Below, in pieces: positions 56,430-64,000 of a stretch of DNA of 64,000 nt. How positions within the stretch are numbered: the first letter of the stretch is position 1; the number at the start of each line of letters is the position of its first letter. The notes under the pieces are model-generated. The model saw nothing but the letters and a program-made list of their open reading frames with translations, was not told where the DNA came from and ran no database searches. The position numbers and the translations under genes are program-made. The DNA lies in the NCBI RefSeq assembly GCF_004798865.1, contig NW_025336087.1:51873125-51937124 (forward strand). The letters run 5' to 3'. Origin of the DNA: Varanus komodoensis. Its lineage: Eukaryota > Chordata > Lepidosauria > Squamata > Varanidae.

Positions 56430-57235
56430 ATGCATGTTGGGGCACAAAGTCCCGAGACTGAATTAGCAGTGACTGATCACCAAGGGGATCCTGGGGTTGT
56501 GGTTTACAGCTCATTGAAACTGTCAGCCCAGTGTGCAGCTGCTGTGGAACAGGCAAACGCCATGTTCGGCATGATTAGGAAAGGAACTGAAAATAAAACT
56601 GTCAAGGGCTTACTCCCTTTATTCAAATCTCTGGTGTGACTACATTTAAAGTAATGTGTACAGTTCTGGTTGGGAGGGAAAAAGTTCAGGGAAATGATAA
56701 ATGGGTTGGAGCAACTCCTCTGTGAGAAAAGTTACAACAACTGGGGTAGTTCAGCTTAGAGGACAGGCAAGTAAGTGGAGTCATGATAGAGCAGCTTAAA
56801 ATTATGCATGGCGTGGAAAAAGCAGAGGAGACGACATTTTTCTCTCTCCTAATACTAGAACCCAGAATCATCTTACGAAGCTGACTGGCAGGAGATTCGA
56901 GACAGATACAATGGAGGACTGCTCAAATTAAACTATGGAATTCACTGCCACAGGAAGTAGTGATGGCCACCAATTCCGATTATTTTAAAGGGGGACCAGA
57001 CAAATTCATGGAGGAGAAGGCCGTCAATGGCTACTAGCCTTGCTGGCTATGTGTTGCCTCCATTATCAGAAGTGGCATGCACCAGTTGCTGAGAAGCTTG
57101 GACAGGTGGAACTTTTGCACCCATCCTGCTTGAGACATCCTGTGGGCAGCTGGCTTGCCACCGTGTGACCAGAGTGCCGGACTGCATGCACCATAGCTCT
57201 GATCCAGCATGGCTCTTCTTATGTTCTCAAAGGGC
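56430..57235 (+). mobile_element. CR1 LINE, 3' region (about 0.8 kb)
   Basis: Plus strand. The frame at 56430-56639 reads VTDHQGDPGVVVYSSLKLSAQCAAAVEQANAMFGMIRK in pieces, matching the CR1 ORF2 block KDLGVLVD--L--S-QC--A-KKAN--LG-IR. The next segment CVQFWLGG corresponds to CVQFWAP. Then comes the 3' region with GGAATTCACTGCCACAGGAAG and a terminal GGCTCTTCTTATGTTCTCAAAG. The last 230 bp match the minus-strand CR1 copy at 12845-13065. Frame breaks make it inactive; it is 5'-truncated. Confidence 0.85.
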
Positions 57236-58744
57236 AAAAATAAACTTGATATGTGTCTGAGCACCTCCATGCATGTCAGTTTTGTAGTAATTTCGAACAA
57301 AACTTGTATACTAAATTGAATATTGCAAAGTCATGAAATGCTTTTGCTAGATCCACTAAAGACAAGCTGCTTACCTCCAAAATAATATAATGGCTTTTAA
57401 TGGCCCCTTTGGTATTTATTTATCTTACATTAAGCATAATGAATTCACTGTATATACAAACAGATGTCAGATGTACTACTGTAAGACTAACTAGAGTTTG
57501 TTCCTCTAACAGCCCCACTCTTATGCAAAATGAAGCAGTGGCATAATTCAGAGATATTGATATTCACAAGAGATACATGCAGCCATTCATTGAAAAGCAC
57601 TGCAGCAGGTATTGTCTGCATTCCTTATTTTAAAAGATTTTAAACTGTAATCTACAACTGATTAAGCACAGGCACTTCTATATATTTATATATATGTATG
57701 TATGTATGTATCTAAATTATTTTATTGTTAATACGTATAAGCTGCCTTTGTGAGAAAAGTTTTCTCAAGGTAGCAAATGATGTTATTACTCAATATTGAA
57801 AATTTTAATATTTCAAAATGTTACATTCATTTACTTAAAAATATCAATAGAAAATGAAATCTATTCGTACTTGAATAGAACTGACCAAATCAGGCTTAAA
57901 TCCAAGAAAAGAGGATTAACAAAGTTGGAAATCTTCATTTTCATAAATGATGGTATTGTTGATGGACTTTCCATACAGTAATGGAGCACTGTAGCTCTAC
58001 TGGAGCAAATAAAATGTCTCTAGAAATAGTTATTTACTAATGTATTTTCAACAAATATACTGTCCACTCAACATAATCTATAGAGCAATTTATAAATTTA
58101 AAATCACAGAACACTACATGTTAGTGGTAGGGAGTTTAATCTCTCCGTTTCCTAGGTTTTGATAGATTAAATAGATAGATTAAAACTGTTACCACAGTGC
58201 AAACTGAATATATAAAATAGAACCAGTAGCAGTAATGCAAAATCAAAGGCAAAAAAGAACCACTCTTTCAAAGACCATTTTAAAATCATCAGTCCCAGAA
58301 CTATCTAAAGATGCTCTTTTGAAATCTACAAAAGCCAGAGAGTCTTCAGCAGTTGTTGGAGAGATCACACCACAGGTACTAGACAAGCTTCTCACTCTGC
58401 CTTCAGGGTCATCTCCTGATGGGGTCAAGGATCTCCCACTGCATCTCCTCTCGCCACAACTCTGAAATTCCAATTCCTTCCCCAAGGTGGGCTGGTTCTG
58501 CCTGAAAAGCTTCATGAGGTACCCTGGGAATGCCAAGACATCTGGCCAACTCTGCCTCTTCACCTCTTCCTCAGAATCAGAAGGATCTGTAATATGTGAG
58601 AGCTGGGCCATCTCTCCCCATAAACCTTCCCCTGCATTGCTCCATCTTTAGTTCTATTCCTCATCCTGCCATGCAATGCCAGAGTGTACCTGAGGAATAT
58701 GGCGGGCAAAGGGAGAGAGCACACATACAGACACATCTATGTTG
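57236..58744. other. AT-rich non-coding stretch with a (TATG)n repeat
   Basis: No recognised gene apart from the ORF listed at 58243-58611. (TATG)n at about 57695-57710. AT-rich and without bounded repeats, so possibly old unique DNA. Confidence 0.35.
58243..58611 (-). other. Unrecognised 122-codon ORF
   Basis: Minus-strand ORF starting MAQLSHITDPSDSEEEVKRQ with a good start context (GAGAG before ATGG) and ending at a stop at 58243. It is acidic at the N-terminus, has a WPDVLAFPGYLMKLF segment and a Ser/Asp-rich second half. Codons look less random than in other ORFs here, in a region that is otherwise AT-rich. I recognise no domain. It may be a piece of a mobile element, a retrocopy, or chance. 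Confidence 0.22.
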
Positions 58745-58872
58745 TTACATGCCGTCAAGTCCTTCTGATTTATGGCGACCCTATAAATGACAGCCCTCCA
58801 GAATGCCCTATTCATGACAGCCCCGCCCAGTTCTTCTAAGCCAAGACTGTGGCTCCCTTCATGCAGTCAATC
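58745..58872 (-). mobile_element. RTE LINE 3' end fragment
   Basis: ACATGCCGTCAAGTCCTTCTG, TTTATGGCGACCCTATAAATG and AGTTCTTCTAAGCCAAG match, in order, the 3' end of the RTE copy at 62522-62650 (GTGCCATCCAGTCATCTCTG, TTTATGGCAATCCTATGAATG, AGCTCTTCCAAGTTCAAGG). Only about 130 bp of the 3' end was inserted. Confidence 0.75.
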
Positions 58873-61800
58873 CACCACATATTTGCCATGCACATATATG
58901 TACGCATACACATACACAAGGTATAAAAAGGAAAACTTTGGAGTTTGATGTTTGTTTCAGGTTGCCACGGGACCGTGGTGTCATTAGAAAGAAAGGGTAT
59001 ACTTTCCTGTTGATTAAGGATATTATGGTCTAGATTAAGGTGTGTTCTCTCTTGTCCCAGAGCCAAGGCTACAGAACGCAAGGAAGCAAAAAAGAGGTGC
59101 CACAACAGGGCTGTCCACTCCATCACCACGACAATGGAGTGTGGTCCCAGCTCTCTCAGAGGACAACATCAGGGAGCACTAGCCCTGTTGGCAGGTGATG
59201 GGAAAGCAGACCCTGTCCTTTCAATGGCTGCACATGACATGTAGGGAGGAAAAATGAAACAGACTTTGGCTGGGGTTGAGACTGGAAGTAGGTATCAGCT
59301 GGGAAGCAGACTTCAAGGGCAAGAAGTTGTTAGGCCAAAGATTCCTACAGAGCTTGGCAGGAAGCCCAGAAGCTCAGTAAAGGGAGAAGGAAATGGTACA
59401 CCCTGTGCTTTTTATCTGAATTGCCTTGGACAGAGACCTGAGTGGGAGTCCCTAGTCCAATCCTGAATCCTTTCACAATTCCACCTCCACATCAAAATCA
59501 GGAATACCTGACAGCCTTGGTCACTACTCTCACTGAAAAATTAATCTGCTGGGGGAAACAGCAGTTCTTCTCTCATGTCAGTAACCTGTGCTATCAAAAC
59601 TGAAGCCACAGTGCCCTATAAAACATTCTGCCAATAACAGCAGCAGCATGGTTTCGGTCAAAAGTTGGCACACGTCCCCAAGCAGAAATGTGAGAGGTGG
59701 AATGCAAGACAGACTGGGTGTTCAAGTACTCCGTTTATGAGTCACTTACAATGTTCACACTAAAACAAAACCTTGTATAGCACTACAGGAAAAGGAAAAT
59801 GAAAAAGGAATTGGCCTAGAAGAAACATATGGATAATGAAATAGGAATTTTTTAGACTATTGGTTAATAAACTCTATACTGGCTCAATGCGAGACAATGA
59901 AATGCCAAGACAAAAGGGAAAGAGCGTTGTCACAAGCACTGCAACTGTGTGTCACACGTTTGCTTCTTTTTGCACTTTTTGCATAGGCACCTGAGTACAA
60001 AATGCATGCGTTTTCGTGTCACTTGTGAATGGCATGTGCTCATTTAAATCACCACTTTTCCAGTAAAATCCACTGAAGCAGTAATGAAGAAAGAATCAAG
60101 AGCCCTGCTTCAGTGGGCATTCCTGCATTCCTGGGGAATGCTCTAGACAAGACTATTTTTCAAGCCTAACTCAAGTAGCCCCACCTGCTAGAACTAGATA
60201 TGCAAGGGGTCATAAATATCCAAAATCAGTTATGTGTAAAGCCCATGACTGCTTTCCTAAGCTCCTCAGAGAAAGGGTTGAATATAATTGTAATAAACAA
60301 ACAAATTACACAGTGGATCTGACTGACACAGTGAGAGGGTACATACCTCGTAGCTTATCAAGTGGAAGGATTTCCAAGCAGCTCCCATTCGACAACCAAA
60401 TTATAATAAGCCTCCCTGAACCTGGTGTATCGCTAATACTTTTATAAGCTGGGATAAATCTGCATGTTTGACCCTTCAGAAATGTATTTCATAAAATCTC
60501 CATTCAGCCCTAACAAATGAATCCCCACATCACTCTTGGCAGATAAATGCTGCAAACAAATGTACCCAAAGACCACAACTGCACTTAAAGATACTCTGTC
60601 CTTCACCCCCATGAAAAATGCTTTTCAATTGTTCTTTTGGCCCTTCCATATTTTTGGCTTTTCTGATACTCATAGTAATTTCACATATGTCAGACATTAT
60701 AAGTGTATCATCATTTACTTTTAACAGAAAGCAAGTCTGTACATCAACAAATCAACCTAATCCGCAGTTATTCAATTTGCAATAAAGTAAATGAGAACAT
60801 TTCCCTGAAGATGACTAGCCGTCCTCAAGCATTAAATGCTTTCGAGAATGTAGGGGGTCAAAACCATTTCTGTTTTGCTTTACACACATTCTGTATGCTT
60901 CATCAAACACATGTCTTTCCATTATTTTTCATCTCAGGGGATTATCTAATCAGCCTGGAGTCATGAGTGAGTAATCTTGTTATACTAAAGCTTGTTTGCA
61001 AGGAATCCCAAGTTCTTTTAATGGTCTTCTCTAAGAGGATTTGGAGATTCATCTGTTCCTGACTGGATCCTAATTAAGTGTTAAATATTATACTTAGTCC
61101 CACTTCCTATAAATGTATTTCTCTGGTATTTCATTAACAATGCATGTAATACACTGCATGCTATTTCATTAAAACATTATACACAAAAATACTGTATGCA
61201 TTTTTGGACAGCAAATCAACTCCTCCACTCATGATTTGCCTACTAGAGGTCAAGATGTGACTTATTACAAAATGTTTGCATAGAAATGTAGCCTGAATAG
61301 AAGGTCATCCTCAGGTGATCTATTTTTTCATATTGCAAGTGGAAACTATAATTGTACTGATTCTTGAAGAGAGCTACAAAGAGCTGGCTATTTTGGAATA
61401 ACCCCCTTTCATTCACAATGAACATGTAAATTCATAAGATTTCTTATGCTTCCAGGCATATTTAGGTCAATCTGCCAACAGCAGGCCCTGGCCTTGAGTC
61501 CTGGGTAAAGCCTATCATTTAATCTCAAACACAATTCAAAGCCATAATCTTCCTTGAAAACATGCTGTTTTCCAGGAAGAACCCTCAAGGAAACAAACTG
61601 TACAGGGATACACTGGCTGCATTCACCCAATCATATTTCAGCTTAACAAAGTGTGACTGAACCTTGACTGATAACACATAGTTCCTTTACTACTCTGTTC
61701 ATGCAAACTGCAATTAAACCAGGCTGTATTTAATTAACCATAGCTCCCCATCTTTCCAAACCAGGAAACATGGTTACCAGCCTTGGAACAAGTCAAGACC

Positions 61801-62521
61801 CTAAGCAAAGTTGTTTTGAGATCCTGGTTTGCTTCAAAGCTAGCAATTGTTGTTTCAGGGTCTTAATGAAAAGAATGATGACTAATTGCAAAGGGCCACA
61901 TATGTGGGCAAAAGGCTTTTGCACATTACCAGCCACACGGGGACACTGGCTTGCTTTACAATGAACACACTTGTCATACAGCAAAATGGAACCAAGGAAG
62001 GAAGAAGCCAATGAGGAGCTAACCGTAGCAAAGAGCTGCAGTGCCAGTTATACACTCATTTACCTGGAGCAGAAAAGATGGTTGACAAGAAAACTAAGAC
62101 ACAATAAGCATGGGAGATTCCAGGGCTTCATATTTTTAAAAGACCAAAAGCCCTGATCCTTAATTATATTTATCTGGAGCCAAGCTGCTATCATTTGCAC
62201 ATGTTCACTTACCTGCATGTTTTCTTATGTTCCATCTCTCAAAGTGAGATCTGATGTTTAAAGCAGTTTCCTAGGTTTAGCCTTAGTACAAATTAAATTC
62301 TAGAAGAATCAGATGCCATATCAAAAAACGGAGGCAGGTAGCTATGGCTAATTAAAGAAGGGAAATTTGGTGACAATTAGAAGCAGCCAACTGCCACCCT
62401 GATTTGGAACATTATATATTATATTCTAGCTATAGTGGTTTGAGTTAGTAGTTTCAAAGTTTATGGCCACATCTAAAGAGAATTTATTCCAGATGACAGG
62501 CTTAATACCTATAGCCACTTG
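58873..62521. other. Mostly unique AT-rich stretch
   Basis: No gene is recognised over about 3.6 kb. ORFs are short, on both strands and without family motifs. No well-bounded repeat was seen. A candidate place for conserved non-coding sequence, which cannot be judged from one genome. Confidence 0.35.
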
Positions 62522-63642
62522 TGGGTGTTACGTGCCATCCAGTCATCTCTGATTTATGGCAATCCTATGAATGAAAGCTTCCCTGGCAGCTCTGTTCAGC
62601 TCTTCCAAGTTCAAGGCTGTGGCTTCCCTAATGGATTCAGTCCATCTCATATTTGGCCTTCCTTTCATCTTCTTTGACTTTCCCCAACATTATTGTCTAC
62701 TCCAGTGAGTCTTGCCTTCTCATGATGCATTTAAAGTATGACGGCCTCAGTTTTGTCATTTTTGCTTCTATAGAAAGCTTTGGCTTAATTTGATCTAGGA
62801 CTCCCTTGTCTGTCTTTCTGACAGTCCAGAGTATTCATAAAGCTCTCCTCCAGCACTACATTTTGAATGCATCCATTTCGTTCTTGTCAGCTTTCTTCAC
62901 TGTCCAGCTTTCCCACCCATACGTAGTGATTGAGAATACAACAGTTTGGATAATCCTGACCTTGGCCTCTAAAAAAACCCCATCCATACTCTTCTTGTTC
63001 CTTCATTGCTGCTCTTCCAAGTCTCGGTCCTCTTCAAATTTCTTGTCTACAGCTTCCTTTTGAATTGATGACTGAGTTGAGGTATGTGAAATCTTTCATT
63101 ATTTTGATTTCTTCATTATTAACAATAAAGTTCTGCAATTCTTCTGTGGATATAATTTTTGTGTCCTTAATATTCAGCTGCAGTCCAACTTTTATATGTT
63201 CTTCTTTCACTTTTATCAGGAGTCATTTGATGTCATTGCTGCTTTCTGCCAGTAGTGTGGTATCTGCATATCTTAAATTAGTGATGTTTCTTCTGTCAAT
63301 TTTCATTCCTTCCTCTGATTCTAATTCAGCTTTCCTTATGATATCCTGTGTATAGATTGAATAAATATGGAGATAAAATGCCTCCTTGTCTGGCTCCATC
63401 ACCTATGGGAAACCATTCTCTTCCTCCATATTCTATCCCAACTGTAGCTTCTTGTCCATAATACAGGTTACACATCAGGACATTCAAATTTATTTCAGGA
63501 CTATCTGTAACTTCTCATAATCTACACAGTCAAAGGCTTTGCTGTTGTCTATAAGGCATAGACTGATCTTTTACTGAAATTCTTTGGTGTACTCCAGTAG
63601 CCAACATACTGTATATTTGCAATATGATCTCTAGTTGGGAAT
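62522..63642 (-). mobile_element. RTE LINE, 5'-truncated, older subfamily
   Basis: Minus strand, about 1.1 kb. From its 5' side: RT motif A region (near 63590-63520, with AAAGCCTTTGACTGTGTAGA), then GQEATVGIEYGG, NLRYADTTLLAESS (YADD changed to YADT), VGLQLNIKDTKI, DFTYLNSVI, and the C-terminal region to a 3' end containing GATTTATGGCAATCC reversed. Compared with BovB at 51927 the same blocks are present, but the 3' end and many positions differ, so it is a separate RTE subfamily shared with 44177-44405 and 58745-58872. It has several stops and frame changes. The catalytic Asp change and the decay show it is dead and older than the BovB copy. Confidence 0.85.
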
Positions 63643-64000
63643 AAAATAAGCAGCTGTTCTTGGCATGTGTTTCAAGGCCAGAGAGATTTGGACTTTTCAG
63701 AAGGGGAGAAGGAGGAGCCCTGGGAAACAGGAAGAGGAGAGGGGGTTTATCTCAAAGCTGTCCTCTCTAGGTGCTCTGGCAGACCCTGAGAATAGCCACA
63801 GTCTGCAACTGTGGGGAGGGGATGTGGAATAGGAGCTAGATGAGCCTGGGATGATTCTTGACCCCAAGCCATGGCATGGGAGAAAAAGACTAGTCATCTA
63901 GAGGGATTGCATACAGTGAAGAGGCTGGCCTGTCTCTGGAGGGTCCCTTCCAGAGAGGTGGGGAGGTTTCTTGGAGGCAGTTTCTAATGTGGGTTCTGTG
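63643..64000. other. Non-coding stretch at window end
   Basis: No gene is recognised. GC-richer and purine-rich (GGAGAAGGAGGAG runs near 63700-63745). The minus-strand ORF at 63697-63897 shows no family motif. Confidence 0.4.

Noticed and set aside
62806-63355. Plus-strand hydrophobic ORFs that look like membrane proteins
   Set aside because: Antisense of the RTE reverse transcriptase; the minus strand gives NLRYAD and other RT blocks.
1-64000. CRISPR arrays, bacterial operons, riboswitches, rRNA or telomeric repeats
   Set aside because: No regularly spaced direct repeats, no dense same-strand coding, no TTAGGG arrays and no rRNA-like sequence were seen; the window is vertebrate nuclear DNA.

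Overview
This window looks like nuclear DNA from a squamate reptile (lizard or snake), read from its repeats. It carries an RTE/BovB LINE with a long open reverse-transcriptase frame, a tRNA-derived SINE of the Sauria/Squam1 type whose 3' end shares the BovB tail, several CR1 3' ends ending in the ATTCTATG-like octamer, L2-clade LINE fragments, MIR-like CORE-SINEs too similar to one another to be ancient, L1 pieces, and hAT, mariner and pogo/Tigger-like DNA transposons. There is no operon structure. I recognise no complete host protein-coding gene, tRNA, rRNA or CRISPR array. Most of the short ORFs are chance or lie inside repeats.

Layout. 1-8280: AT-rich non-coding DNA with one MIR-like SINE (3338) and a LINE tail (5281). 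8285-10335: a strong CpG island of about 2 kb, the only promoter-like landmark, with a GC box, an inverted CCAAT box, an E-box, an octamer and a 50-bp alternating purine-pyrimidine tract. No exon can be assigned with confidence, so it is probably the promoter or first exon of a host gene whose other exons lie outside the window, or a distal regulatory island. 10336-29160: mostly unique, AT-rich DNA with old LINE/CR1 fragments, one well-bounded SINE (27493-27825) and simple repeats. 29165-34016: LINE debris, a pogo-like element with TA target sites, an L1 3' piece, a 100-N assembly gap bracketed by a 13-bp inverted repeat, an internally deleted mariner and a young MIR-like SINE. 34017-50670: largely unique DNA with MIR, CR1, RTE and L1 fragments and a short codon-biased ORF near 45300. 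50671-57235: a dense stack of nested elements. 57236-64000: AT-rich unique DNA, one unrecognised 122-codon ORF and a 1.1-kb RTE copy.

The best-supported story is the nested stack. An L2-clade LINE was split by a 2.1-kb BovB copy with 11-bp target-site duplications. A second, short BovB 3' end beside it has its own 11-bp duplication and was later hit by a 298-bp hAT element with an 8-bp duplication. A second L2-like stretch was split by a 220-bp hAT element, also with an 8-bp duplication. All boundaries were read by eye; no database search or alignment was run.
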